A DNA stretch of 64,000 bases from Choristoneura fumiferana. Lineage: Eukaryota; Arthropoda; Insecta; Lepidoptera; Tortricidae. The notes under the pieces were generated by a model. The model was given only the letters and a program-made list of their open reading frames with translations, was not told the origin of the DNA and ran no database searches. The stretch spans positions 9,020,047 to 9,084,046 of the forward strand of contig NC_133494.1 in assembly GCF_025370935.1 (NCBI RefSeq), in the 5' to 3' direction. The position numbers and the translations under genes are program-made. Numbering within the stretch: the first letter of the stretch is position 1; each line of letters opens with the position of its first letter. This document shows positions 44,701 to 59,700 of this stretch, piece by piece.

Positions 44701-47700
44701 ACAGACATACAGACACACATAGGGGTCAAACTTATAACACCCCTCTTTTTGCGTCAGGGATTAAAAACTAACGCATCGGTTTGCTTTCAAATAAATCTGC
44801 AGGCATTTGCTTACGCGCTTCGATATAAGAATAAGTTCTGCGGTGACATACAGTCATTCAATCACTGTATCCGTGTTAAATTGATCGAAAAGTCCAATTT
44901 GTTTGTGGTAAATTATCAATTCCGCTCGAATTGTGAACTTGCATCGAGCGGAAGCGGCAAGTGGTGGCCGACGCGACAAAATCAATGTCGGCCGAGTTGG
45001 ACATGACTCAACTCAACGCCGAACCGAACATTATGCGTTCACGACACTTTATTTTGTAATATCCTGCGTTAGGTTACAATAATATTAATGTATCATTTTA
45101 ATAGTAACGCGAATCAGTCATACTTATGGGTAAGTAGTAGGTACTTATTGATCGATAACAGATACGCCGAATTGGTCGATACAATAACCTACGTACGCTA
45201 CGTTAAGTACGTAACAACTTCCTTATCCGCGATAAGATTAGCTACCAAACGGGTAATAAACGTGCATTTTTATTCCAGGTTAATCGGGAATTTCAAACTG
45301 TCCGTCCCGATAGATATTAAGACAACCGAGAAATTCCTTTACCATTCTTAGGTTTATGGTTTAAGATATTTATTTTCTCAAAAGATTTACAAAAATCACT
45401 TATGGAGAAAACAATATTAGGTCAATTATTGTTAAATGTCAATTATTGCATAGCTTAACATCAAAGGCATATTCACTTAAAGCTTACAAGGGAATATATG
45501 ACAATCGGCCTTAGGTAAGTATTGTTTTTATTGTGATGTAGGAATTGCCATAAAAATGGTAAAGCATTTATACTTGGTTGACTATGGTGTTCCTATCCTA
45601 CGTCTTGACTCTTGATGCTAGTTTCCTTTCACGTATCTTCCAAATTGAATAATGCGGTTGTGGCGGTAATCACAAATTACATTAGTTCAACTAAACTTTC
45701 CAAACTATGGACCCCGTTTCATTCAGCCTCAAAATAAGTGAAAAAAATAATAAACCAAGGTTCTTAAATCGGAAACAATAACAGCGTGTAGGTTGGGAAA
45801 GAGTTTAGTTTCGCAGGCAGTTCGTATTCGCATTGTGTCAGTGTTGCAAAATGCAGCTGCAATAGTGCACTCTATGTACCTACTCGGCTGGATACTTTCT
45901 GTGTAACCTTAGCAGATCGTGGAATTCAATATGCGGTAGACAATGTAGGTACTCTAGTATAACGCTATTTCAACCAGTGCCCTTAGTGTAAGTTTTCGGT
46001 TACAAAATACGTCTCGAATCTCAATTTGTATGGAAACACGAACATCGCAAACGTTCCGCTGGAGGCGCTGTTCGTGTTTCCATATAAATTGAGATTTTAA
46101 CGCGCTCGCGATCGAGACGTATTTTGTAACCGAAAACTTACACTAAGGGTACTGATTGGTATCGATTGGTGAATATATCGGTTAAGGTGGTTAAGAATGA
46201 CGAGAAATGACGTCAAGGCGTTCTTTAACCCAATAAATTAACGCTATTGGATTGACTTAGTGCATATTATGCGGTGGTTAGAAGTAACTAACAACTATTT
46301 TTGCCCATCAGTATTGTCAACATTCAACAACATGGGTGGGGTTCTATCTAACTCATTGTTACCAAGATAAGTTAGAGCAAGAACCATGTATTCATGGTCC
46401 TTGGTATAAGTACTTAGATCAAACTAATTTTACTTTGTTGCTGCTTTAATAATTCTTGTGTTTCCCAAATTCTCAATAAATCTTTGACCTCGATTTAAGA
46501 AGGTGACAAAATGGGACTGTGGACGAAGTCATCGTGAGCCGAAAAAAGTTCACACATAAAGAAACTAAAAAACAGTTTTCGCCTTTGGCTTGGAAGAAAT
46601 GCAAAAAATCCGAAAAAAACAGCTAAAGAAATAATGATAGTATAGTTCGTTGATTATGTTTATTCAACTTTTTGATATTATCTAATTTTACTTACTTATC
46701 TAATTTTTATGAATATTAAAGAAAAATGTAGATTTAACGATTCATTGCATGTTTACGAGAAACTTGTTATGGCACAGGCCATGTCAGACGTGTTTACGTA
46801 ACCATTCTAACTCGGGGATCTACTTAGGCTTATGTAGCAGGTACCTAACCTACGACGCATCACATAACATGCGAATTGATTTTGATTAATTAAGAGTACG
46901 AAATAAATTTCGTTCACGTTCTAGTCTAGAAAACTAATATACTCGTATGTACCTACCTACTTAACTTCTACCAGTAAGATCTCTTCATAATTTAAATACT
47001 CCACATAAGTAAATAATTATGTTTTTATACCTATATGATGTTGATGTCTTGTTCTCTGAACAACAACGACATACTACACTTACGACTAACACGTATTATA
47101 AACTAGCGTTTACCCGCGGCTTCGCACGTGTACCTAAATCATTAGATACAGCAGTTGAATTGAAATTTAGGGATTTTGTTAAATTCTCGTGGGAATTCCC
47201 TAAAATTACATCGTGGTTTTCATTGACGTTAAATTAAAACACCCATGCCAAATTTCATGACTTTAAAACAGCGGTTGTTATTTCGAGATTTTATCCCTCT
47301 CCCGTGAGAACATCGGGATAAAAAGTAGCCTATGTGTTATTCCAGACTTCCAGCTACCTACATACCAAATTTCATGACTCTAAGCCCAGCGGTTGTTATT
47401 TAGAGATTTTATCCGTACCCCGTGAGAATATCGGGATAAAGAAGTATCCTATGTTTTAGTCCAGGTTATAAATTATTTTTTGCCAAATTTCATCCAAATC
47501 CGTCCAGCCGTTTCAGCGTGAAGAAGTAACAAACATATTCACTAACTCACAAACTTTCACATTTATAATATTAGTAGGAAGTAGGATACAGTGAAGAGTT
47601 ATGAATGAATGACACCGCACCAGTGGGTCGTGGTCTCGTGGTATAGAGTCGATAACAAGTTGACAAGGTTGTTCTTTACTAAGATTGCTTCCATATTGAG

Positions 47701-50700
47701 CATTTATCTATCATCATCCCAGCCTATATACGTCCCACTGCCGGGCACTCGGACCGTAGTTCCCACGCGGGCCCAGTGCGAATTGAGAACTTCACACACA
47801 CCATTGAATTTTTCGCAGGTTTGTGCAGGTTTCCTCACGATGTTTTCCTTCACCGTAAAGCTTGTGGTAAATTTCAAATGTAATTTAGCACATGAATTTC
47901 GAAAAACTCAGAGGTTCGAGCCGGTTTTTGAATTCATGATCCTCTGCTTGAGAGGCCACAGGTCAAACCACTAGGCCACCACGGCAAGGCTCGGCGACTC
48001 ACGCACCGAGGGTTCACTAGCTTAGGTATATTAATTTTAGCTTGATACATTCATGCGTTCCTGAGGAAAATGGTCTTGCTTGACAGACGGACGGACGGAC
48101 AGACACAAACAGAGAGCAAAGTGATCCTACAAGGTTTCCGTTTTAGCCAATTGAAGTACGGGACCCTAAAAAGATTTATTTTATGCTAGAATTTTGGTTC
48201 TTCGGCGGCATATACAGCTTCTAATGCTTACCGCGCCCGCGATACAGGAGGGCTACTACAAAATTCGAAAATCGAAGTTCGTATCGTACCGTCCCGCTGA
48301 CGCTTATGTTATTTAACTTATTTAATACGAAAGTGAGAGGGACGGTTGACGGTACGGTATGAACTTCGATTTTAGAATTTCGTAGTAACCCCACAGGTAT
48401 CTTATACTTGTGAGATCCTATAATTGGCTTTATTGATACTATAAAATAAGTTTACTCTGTAAATTATAGCTGTTGGTTCTCCGAAAATAAATAAATAAAT
48501 ATTTATCTACTTAGTAGATACCCCTTTTGAACCGTAATGTTTATCCATTTAGGTGTTTCCTGTTGTTTGCACAGCAAGTAACCACTTCCTCGGCTAGAAT
48601 ATCAAACCAAAGTGATAAATCGATAATGACTGATAAGGTGTGGCTGGCTACCTTTCCATATGTAACATGAACTCATTAACTCATCATCAGGTTAATCGAA
48701 ATTCTAACTAAATATTCCGACCTATGTACGCGCTGTTTACCTAATATTTTTACTGTTTAACGCATTTTTATTGTGAGAGACCCAGCAGGTCGATGAGATG
48801 AATAGATAGAAGTTTTAGAAATAGCCAGATATATATCGAAAAACGCCAATAAACATCTAAAAAAAAGATATCTGCTGCGTTATGTAACTTAAGTCATTGA
48901 AAATAATTAACGCCTCCTAAAAAGATATTGCCAAGACACGCGATGGTGTTAATAAGAACAGGCCTGGCCTGATTAGCAGACGACCGACAAGGCAAATTAG
49001 ATTAACGACAGCGTAAACGTATAAAGAAAGGCGCGCCGATGCTGCTGCGAGCTGCGTTATCATTATCATTTACCCTAATTTATTAAGAGATAGAAATGGG
49101 ACACGCAGAAATATAGAAGCCGAACATGATACGACCAATAGAATCTAAACGGCAACGCGAGTATTATGAGCCCAACATTTTTATGACTTGATTGCCATCA
49201 TGTTTCCTTGTCGTATATTATTTATGAACTTAACCACCAAGGCATTAGGAAAAATTAAAACCAGACAACACTTTTTAACACCAAAAATAAGAAATGATCA
49301 CAAAAATAACACGTCATATTTTGCTCCTATTTGACAGAAATTATAGCGTTTGCTCTTGGCTTTGTCCAGGCAGTACCTAGTACCTGAATAAAAATTGACA
49401 TTCATGGGGGAGGTCGGTGGCAAACTGCGGCGCTTCCCGTGGCCCGGCGCCACATCAGTGCCCTTAGTGTAAGTTTTCGGTTACCAAAAAAAAGTCTCGA
49501 TCGCGAACGCGTTAAAATCTCAATTTGTATGGAAACACTAACATCGCAAACGTTCCGCTAGAGGCGCTGTTCGTGTTTGCATACAAATTGAGATATTAAC
49601 GCGAACGCGATCGATACGTATTTTGTAACCGAAAACTTACACTAAGGGTACTGATGTGCAAAATTTCGTAGGTAGATCCGGCGCTATACGTTGGATCAAA
49701 CCACTGAACCAGCATGTCTTTCACTACTTTTCGAAATGACCACTGATTGGGGACTTCTGCAGTATGGGCGAAGCCGTGGGCGCCAAGCTAGTTAATGATA
49801 CCTAACCTAAGCTCTTTCTGTTAGTAGGTAAGTAGGAATAAGGAAGTAGTTATGTTATGACGTGAGAATAGTGAGAATGTCTCATGAATGAACCATTTTT
49901 ACCTCGAATCTGATTCACTGGTTGGACACACCTGACACTGTTGATTCCTCTGAATGAAACTAACACTAAAAAATTGTCGTATATGTAGCTACTTGCGTAG
50001 GTACTACATATATGTTATAAATATAATATAATGTCGATGAATAAGACTTTACTTTTTTTCATTTAGTTATACCACAGAATAAGTAATAGTATCTACAAGT
50101 TTACTTTAATTTATAAACTTTTGTGTGAATTACGATTTGAGACTAATTGAGACGCAATGCGACGAATGCGCTTTTACTGCAATGCAATACGACTGCAACT
50201 TTTTTCTCAGCACGTTCTTCCAACAGTCCAACTATATCCTAGTATTCCTTCTTCCTGCTAATATTGCTAACGTGTGCGCGTGGTATGTTTTTTTACTCGT
50301 TCACGCTAAAGCAGTTGGTTAGGTTTGGATGGATGAAATTTGGTATGTGATACCTAACTGGAACCCTGGAATAATACATAAGCTTATCCAAATATTCCCA
50401 TAGGATCAGAACCTACGCATATAAAATCTCGAAACTTCAAAAGCTAAGAAATTACATGCATGAAATTTACATGGAGGGTCTACGTACCTATATCAAATAA
50501 AGATCTCAATGTACTTAAGTTTTGGTAATTTAATAAAACCCTGGAATTTCAATTCGGCTGTCAGATGTTAATAGGTCACATGAGCGAAACCGCGAGCAAA
50601 GGCAAGTAAAAGTATGTAGACTAGACATAGAAGTTGAAATAGGAACTATTACAACAAACACTTGATAGAAAGAAATACATGTTTTTTGATACAAAATATA

Positions 50701-53700
50701 TGGTTTTCCAACAGACAGCTTTCTTGATATTTACGTCATAGAAATAAGATACCTATTAAGATTGCTATAAACTTAGAAAGCTTGTAAAGTTGTTTGAATG
50801 TATCGCACATTGTAAATACATTAGGTAACCATTTATTTAAACGTTTTAAATAAATTCGCTCACGTAATAAATAGTAGTGGAATCATTGATAAATAAAATG
50901 TCTAAATAATACAAACCGCATACGCGGACGACGCACTGAGCGCGGCCGAAGCGTAAACACAAATATCTCCCGCAGCGAATACCTTTCGCATATATTTATA
51001 AACATTTTATTCTCTTTGAAGAACTGCGTTAGAGGTAACTGTTAGAATAAACTGACTACACTTGAAGCCGCTTTCAACGGAGATTAACTAAATAAACTCT
51101 GGAACGATGATAATGAACATCCCATTAGGAATATCGTTTTATTTTGAAGTTAAATAGTCAGATAAAATGTTATCTGGGTAAACTATCGCTTGTGTTTGTG
51201 TCGTAACTGTTAGTATAAATGATGCCCAACTGTAGTTTTCATAACATTTTACTTTTAAACGGTAAAACATAACCAGTTGGAATTAATTTACAAACATATT
51301 TAATGTTTAATTCGCATCACAACATTAATTACTTAGTTACCTACATTGAATTACTTACATACACTCGTGTCAAGACCAAGACGTGCGTTTATGGATCAAG
51401 CCTAAGAGAAGGTCAATGTAATGTCGTACCAGGAACTCAGGGCATTGGCTGGCAGAGAGGCGTACAGAATGGCGATTACTCCACCGACAAGTAAGCTCTT
51501 TAATACATGACGATGATGATGATGATACATAGAATATCATCTTGAACTAGACAGGTGGTAGCCATCTGGAATAGCTACATATTTAACTGGTAAACTGCAG
51601 AAAGATTGACAGAGACAGTTCGTCGGGTACACACAAGAAGAGAAGTGTCAGAGGAAGGTACTACTACATGTTAATGTAGCCACTCTGCGACCAGATAACG
51701 CTCAACCATATATTATTCAAGTGTTACAAGGGTGGGTTAGTTCGACTGAACTTCCCTTCCTATTGATTCAAAATATAATTAAGTACTCTTTTAATTTTTT
51801 TAATCACATTGATTGAACATCGATCAATTCAAATGTATGGAAAAAAAATTGACAATTGCAATATAAAATCGACGAAAACCATTAATTTTAAGACACATTA
51901 TTGTACCTATTATGTTACGTAAGAAAAGAAATACGTACTTAATTGAAAGTACATTTTAAAAACATGTATAAATAAAAGGTCGTTTTAAACAAACAATCTT
52001 TTTGAGTGAGAAAAAACAAAAGTACTTAATTCTGTAAACAATCCACCCACAGTGAATATGTTTGTCAGGTATTTGTGTTGATTAACTATTTAATTTAGAT
52101 TAAGATTGGTTAGAAGATTTTGGATGACTAGAATTGTTTTATAATATCGTGTAGGTAGATGATCTAATACACTTACCAGTAAAACTAGTGAGATTTCAAT
52201 TAAAACCAATCTAATTTAGCCCAATTCCGTTCGCTTTGGTAGTTCCTAGGCTATTTGAGGTTCGTGGGTAAAGGCAGACTAAAATAACTCTGAAATAATA
52301 GTTACGATAACCTATACACGGTTAACAGTTTCAACAATTTGACCTACTGGGCATGAGCTAATAACATAATAGGTAGGTACTTAGGAAATATACGGATTCA
52401 TCGATCCACTAGCACTTTAAGCTGTTTGTGACATGTTGCATTCAATATCTGTTGGTTCCTAGTATTTATCTATTACTGGTAATCAGTTTAATTCGATAAG
52501 ACTTTATAAACCTGATGTAATTGGTTTTATTGACAAGCCCATTTTGCGGAATATTTAGTAAAAGTGATATCTAGATATATTTTGTGCGTGGCTTAGTTAT
52601 ACGCAGTGCTAAATACTACGGCTAAATCCTAATCGTTCTGCAGCGAGGCACAACTGGTTTGCCTTCGTATCACCTTGGGGTGAGACAATGCCGTGCAACT
52701 CTGACCCGACACACCTGCTAACATTGCATTTAGCAACTTGCCGGTGGCTGCATTTACAATACAATTATCACTGACTGAACCGCCGCAGAAACTAGCTATG
52801 GTTTCTCTTAGATGTCTTAGCTTTAACAACAGAAGCTAAAAACTCGTGTTGTAAACGAACGGGTAAACTTAAGTATTAAAAATGTATAACAAAAAATTGA
52901 ACCGACTACAAAAACCATGGAAAAAAAATTTCTACCACTGAAGTCAGTCGGTGCCTCAGCACGCCAGCAGGAGTCGACCTACGAGTATAGTCATCTACCT
53001 CACCTACGCACTATTATGTTGGGCTTCAATCACTCCTGCTGGCTCTCTGAGGACCGGCCGACTTCAGACTGGTAGAAAAATATTTTCATGGTTTTTTGTA
53101 GTCGGTTCAATTTTTGTTATAATTTTTTTTACGCTTTTAGTGTAAATAATCTAAGATACAATAGTTTAATATCAACTGCTCGTCACCTTTTACAAAAGAT
53201 TGCTTTTTCCGATGCAGAAACGTTCATTATTGAGGAGTCCGGGTGCTTCACCACCCATTTCACCATATGAATTACGAGGAGCATAATAGCTTAGCAACTG
53301 TGTTAAAGTAATTAAAATTCAACCCGTGAAATACTTGTTATTGAGTAGTAACTCCGATGGTCAACTGTGGTCTTCGTCATCAGTTCAAGAGTTCCCTCGA
53401 TTCCATAAGATCCAATCATCAGATCCTGATTTGGTGCTTATGGGAGTATGGGACCTAAGTAATTGAAGGATACCTAGACGAACGAACAAAAAAATAATTT
53501 CAAATCGGTTCATAAATGACGGAGCTCTGAGTTAACAACATAAACCTCCTCCTTTTTTGAAGTCGGTTAAAAAAGTCAAGGAAGGTTAGACAAGAAAGAT
53601 AGATAATCATCTCGCACTACGACACCCTCACTCACCCCCGCCCCTACGCCTAGGACTAACCCTTGTGAGAACGCCTGCTTAATAAAGGTCAAGGTTAATG

Positions 53701-56700
53701 CTGAGGAAACGTGTTGGAAGTTCCACGCATTAGTAGCAGGAAGTGGCCGCAAGTGAAAACCCACACGCTACGAACATAAAGGCGAACGTAACGAATCAAT
53801 AATACGCAGGAGATAGGTTCGAAACGCTTTATAATAATTACTTTACCGCAAAGGAAATATGGGGATCTGTATAGTGACCTTCTTACCTATCGTTACAATT
53901 ACAACATAGGTAGGTACAATTCGGGACGGGGCAAACACGTCGCTTAGAACATTCAAAATCGAGATTGATCAAAACATACCACCAGTAGGTATAATATTTA
54001 TTGCCCATTTAGGAAACGAACAAACTGAAGTATATTTCATCACTATGAGTTTCAATTTGCACGAAGTGAACTATGGTTCGCCTTGGACGGAAATATTCAA
54101 CATTCATATTACCAGCCGCGTGGATACAGAACGAGCCAAAATAAGCCGTGTTTCGCATATAAATGAGCCTTCAGTCAGCCAACTATACCCAATTGTTACG
54201 GTACTTGAAACTAACAAAGCTTAAAATATGGGTGGCCTAAAAAGTTTTAGCTTGACGCATCAGTAATGATCATAACGCAAAAAAATGGAAATAGGTATGC
54301 ATTACCCAATGTTAATTAAGTAAATGAATTCAGTGGGCGGATTATTGGCCAATAGGGATGTACCTGACCTGCAGACAGCAGCGACAATAATTCAGAAGGA
54401 CAAAACGACTAAAAATATTAAAGTAGCAGGTAAACGAAGAACTCAACTTAATTAAATTAAGTGTTACACCAATGTTTTCCCTGATGTTGTTAGAACGAAC
54501 AAATTCGTTTAAGAGTTGTATGTATATTGATTTCAAGTTAAAGTCTATGTTGTTGTGGCAATCTCCCACCCCTCGTCTGTTAAGCATAGCCCCACAGAAC
54601 TATATCGATATAAAATTAAGATTGTTTTTTTTGGAATATTTTTGTATTTTATATTTCAATTCCAAATTTTTACTTTTACGGTCATCCCGTAAAACCTAAA
54701 TTGAAAATACAAACTGAAATATAGATGCACAGGAAAACCAGAAAAATAAGACCAGCACTGGGAATCGAGCCCAGGTCCTCTGCATTCCGTGCCGCGTGCT
54801 ATACCGCTACACCACTGCTGGACAACGGCACAGATACGAATTTCCCCTATGCACCACATATCTCAGCTTGTTTGTTTCTTATTTTGCCACTTAAGCAGTG
54901 ACGCTAGCGACATCTATACCGTAGCCCTCATTGAGAAACTTTCGGCATTCCATTGGAATGGACTAACCACTCACCCGGACAAGAGATATCGTTATTAAGC
55001 AATCAAATTTGATTGGTTTTTATGGAATCTTTTGTATTTTTTATTTCAATTCCAAATTTTTACTTTTACGGCCATCCCGTAAAACCTAAATTGAGCAGTG
55101 GTGTAGCGGTATAGCACGCGGCACGGAATGCCGAGGACCTGGGTTCGATTTCCAATGCTGGTCTTATTTTTCTGGTTTTTCTGTGCATCTATATTTCAGT
55201 TTGTATTTTCAATTTAAGTATATCGATATAGTTTCTGTGCTTAGCCCGGACTTTACTGCACTTTAAATTCTAACGAATTCCTATTTAATTACATGCCTAA
55301 TAACCAAAACCCGCATTGTATATATACTAAGAGTACAACACAAATCCCTCAGGGATCTGGTTTGGACTGGATTCCGGACCCCGATTACTAAATAATTTAA
55401 AGGAGACCACGCGACCTACATGAAACGTGCCCTTTTCACTTGCGATTGTTGAGCCGCGCCCGTGCTGCGAGATAGAAGATGATCGTGGGAAGTGGGCGAA
55501 AGTGTGATGCTATTAGGCACGTACATTTTAAGTACTGCAATATAGAAAATTAGTATTCGCGGGACAATGACACTTTCTACAATGACGTTCTTATTAGATA
55601 ATTACGTAACGGTATTTCTTTGCATTATTAACGGCGCATTGTCGGCGGTGGCGTCGTCGTGATCGAAATGGTTATTAAAACCGGCCAAGAGCGTGTCGGA
55701 CACGCCCAAAAATAGGTTTTCGTGGTTCCGTAGTCATTACGAAAAAATTAAGTAATATTTTTTTAAGGATTTCGTATTTTGTACGGAATATTCCAAGTTT
55801 AGGTTACCATCCATAGGGGGTGGCGCTCGATTTTAATGAAAATTTTCACTTTAAAGAATATTGTGCAAACAAATCACTGAATCTAAAAATCGTTATAGCA
55901 ACCCCCTAATGGTTTTAAAAGACTTATCCAACGATATCCCACACTACAAGATTGGATGAAAAAAAAAACACCTCCAATTTAGGCCTATGGGAAAACACTA
56001 AATTTTTTTTTTTTCATTTGTACCACTGCCAGCATATATGGGTGCGCAACGCGATGTATGTCGGTCGGCCGCCCGGCACTTAGTTCGGGAGCAATAATTT
56101 TGCGAAATGGTAACGGAACCGTACCTCTACTTTCTTTTATAAATAAATGATGATTTCTGAAATTATCGCGAATAATACATGCAACAACTACCTACCGAAT
56201 AATTCGTTTAAGATTGTAGTCGTATTATCTATTGTAATTTACAATAATAATGCTTAAATATACAAACAGCGACATTTTAAGTAGGTTTAAGCAAATAGGT
56301 AAGATTAACGATTACATTTATTTGCACATATAAAAACCATACCTACATAATAAGTACCTACCTTTAAATGTCATTAGTAGTACATACTTATAGTACTAGG
56401 GTTTTACGATAGTCAGCCGTGTATCTTACGCACACATTGACGCGTGTACAGACGTCGTCGTCCTTATGTAGATTCAAGAACGCGTATTTTGTACGGCGTG
56501 GCCGCCGTGTGCCTATGTCCAACAGTGGTCATCCTATGGCTGATATGATGATGATGAAATTGCAGTAGGTGAATGGCTCGACCCTATCGACACTCGAAAT
56601 TCCTAAATAGTCGAAGACAATTGATTTAGGCGTTGCTTTGCAGATTTCAATATAGGTAAATGCTCTACAATATATTTATCTACCGTGCACCATGCACCAC

Positions 56701-59700
56701 ATTTACGGCTTTGCTATACGTTATATTATATGTTAACATGCATCCCACTGTCCCGTCTACCAGTCAGTGGAATTGAAATGTCCTTCGCAGTTCATGAATT
56801 CAAATATCCTCATGCAAAATTTTATCCTTTACGTCTTTCAAATTAGACCCATCAGTAAAGAAAGGCAGAACTTAAGATCTCGACCATGTTCGCCATGGAA
56901 TCTTTAAACACTCGCGTGTTTGCGAGGACACACAAAATTGTGTATATGTACTATTTCTATGTGTGTTTGACCCCCCACTCAAAAAGAGGGGTGTTGAAAG
57001 TTTGACCGCTGTGTGTGTCTGTCTGTCTGTCTGTGGCACCGTAGCTCTTTGAACGGGTGGACCGATTTGAATGCGGTTTTTTATTTGATAGCAGGTTTTC
57101 TAGCGATGGTTCTTAGACATGTTTTATCAAAATCGGTTTAGCCGTTTTTGAGATATTGAACTTTGAAGTGACAAAGTCGGGGGTTTCCAACTTTTTGTTG
57201 GTTATTGGTTTATTTGTGTGTAGTTGTGTAAATGTGTGTCTTCTGTATTAGTGAGTGGCATTTTCTTCTTTCTTTAAGTATGACGTGATATTTTCTTCCA
57301 GATTCGATGAGGGCCACGACGGTTTCCTGGACCTGAATGAGGTGAAACGAATGATGGAGCGTCTCGGCGCGCCGCAGACGCATCTCGGACTCAAAGCCAT
57401 GATCGCGGAAGTCGACGAAGACGGAGACAACAAGATCAGCTTCAGGGAATTTCTGCTCATATACAGGTAAAGACCTATCAGTTGAAAGTCGTTCACCGGA
57501 CGATGTCAAAGCAAAGGTTTTTTATAAGTACCAACAAATCTGAGCTGAACTCATTTAGGCTGCTTCCCACGAACCGCATTAAGATCTAATGGTAAAAAAT
57601 GTGTACCTATCTATCTATAGGTACCCCTATTGCTTTGAAATTCGTGTCTCGAACTGGACTTTGATCAAATTAATTTGAGCTTAAATTTTTCTGCTATCTA
57701 CCTAATACCTAATATTATTATTTCAATTCAACATAATTTTTTTATCATTATCGAGAAGAGAATATAAACCCGCTGTTTTGCCACTATGTTTTGTTCCGGT
57801 TTATCTTATGTGACCGATATCTGTGATGCCGTGTTAAACAAATAAACACTAAAAGAATATGTGTAAAATAACAGCAAATTAAAGTGGTGAAACAGGAACT
57901 AGAATTGTATGTATGTATATTGCAACAAATATGGCTACAACCGCAACTACAACGCAATGACTGACAATGAAGTGAAGGAGAGATGGCGCTGTCGCCAAAG
58001 AAACATAAGCTCCGCAATTTAATTTCATTTAAATAGTTTTTACGTATCATTCTTTCAAAATTTCATGTTATAATAGTGTAAATAGTTGTAATAAACCAGT
58101 GTGAATGTTATCTTTTCTAAAAAACAATTCTGCAGAGATAAATAGCGATCGTAACTATAAACGATTCTGTTTTGAAAACCTTAGATTCCATTTAGAACGA
58201 TAGTGAGAATACGAACAAAGTGCAATTATCTGAGTGTTAGCGTTAGTGAAACCAAATAAAAAAGAACACAGTTTTGCCGAAATATAACAAAAACAGTGTA
58301 TGAAAAAACGTTATAACGCGCCAACAAATTCAAAAAGCGCGCGAGCCGCGGCCGAGGATTCCAGGAATCGACGATTGCTCGCCCGTGCTTTGGATTTTTC
58401 GTGGATCTCTGATCAGCTGATTTTGTTTAGTTAGTTCAATAACCCTAGCTTATAATTTCACAAGACTTACGATTTGAATATTATTCTTTTTTGGTTTTGT
58501 TTTTACCCGATTGCACTTAAAAATGGCGCCAACAAGTGTTTGTGCTGGCTGTAGAACTCCGTTTCAAAGAAAAAATGAATATTTGTGTTGCTGCAAATGC
58601 AAATTAAAATATGACTTAGATTGCGCAAACGTGGAGTTTAAGCGCTATATGATTATGAACTCTCAGCGGAAAAATACATGGGAATGTCCAGAATGTTGTT
58701 GCAAAAATCTAAAATTGGAAATGTCGATACACCAGTACGCTCTTCAGCTGTTGTTATCGAACCATCGAGCTCTGACACAGAGACTGCGGATTCTGAAAGT
58801 TTAACGTCGAAAAATACAATCAGAAAGAGACGAATATCCACTAATAAAACTGCCGATTCTGACGACGAGTCTAGCATCCTAGGAAATACAATAGCCACCG
58901 AAAACTACTTTCAAAGTACCAACGACCTTCACAGAATCTGCAAAACCAAACAAATACGATTACAATAGAACAATTTGAAAAATTATTGGATATGAAGTTG
59001 GAACAAAACAAATTTTCGTTAGTCAATGAAATAAAATCTGCAATAATGTACGAACTTGGAAATGAACTAACAAAACTGAAACAAGAAATGTTACAAAACA
59101 ATACAGCCTTCACAAAGGAGCAAAGTGATCTGAGCCAAGAAATAAAGAAAATAAATAAGCAAATTAATACATTGGAAATTGAAAATAAAAAACTCAAGAT
59201 GGCAATAGATGAGCTTCAACAACATATAACCTCTTCTCCAAAGACCATTATTGACACAAATAAAACTGAACGTAACACAATAAAAAGTGAAACGAGCAAA
59301 AAGATTGTTCTCTACGGCTTGATAGAACCAAATTGGGAAACAGAACACGACTTATATAATGAGATTGTTCGAATTTTTCAAGATCTATATAACGTTAACT
59401 TAGCCGGCTACGTAGAGGATGTGGTGAGGATAGGAAGAAAAAGTTCGCGGAGACCAATAATTATAGAATTGTTAAGCAAAAAGATGGCTAAGTACCTTAT
59501 ACAGAACAGCCGTAACTTCAAAAACACTGGACTGGCCATTTCAGAATTTCTGGATGAAAAGTCAATACAAAATCGAAGAAATATGAGGAATCTACTTGTA
59601 GAAGCAAGGAAAAACGGACACCATGCTGTAATAAGACAGAATAAATTGATAATAGATGGCAAGATTCATAACAATACCCATTCTACTTCAAACTCCACCG

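Larger units (their letters stand above)
41942..57301 (+). other. swip-1 intron 1 (15.4 kb), no other gene seen
   Basis: The AT-rich intron contains repeats listed separately: 44108-44390, 44522-44757, 45975-46154, 47200-47580, 47710-47985, 48247-48394, 49456-49653, 52885-53121, 53240-53575, 54600-55245, 55677-56030 and 56963-57202. Between them (for example 42000-43900, 50100-52600) I found only short chance reading frames. An intron of this size close to the start often carries enhancers, but I see no specific sign of one. Confidence 0.6.
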
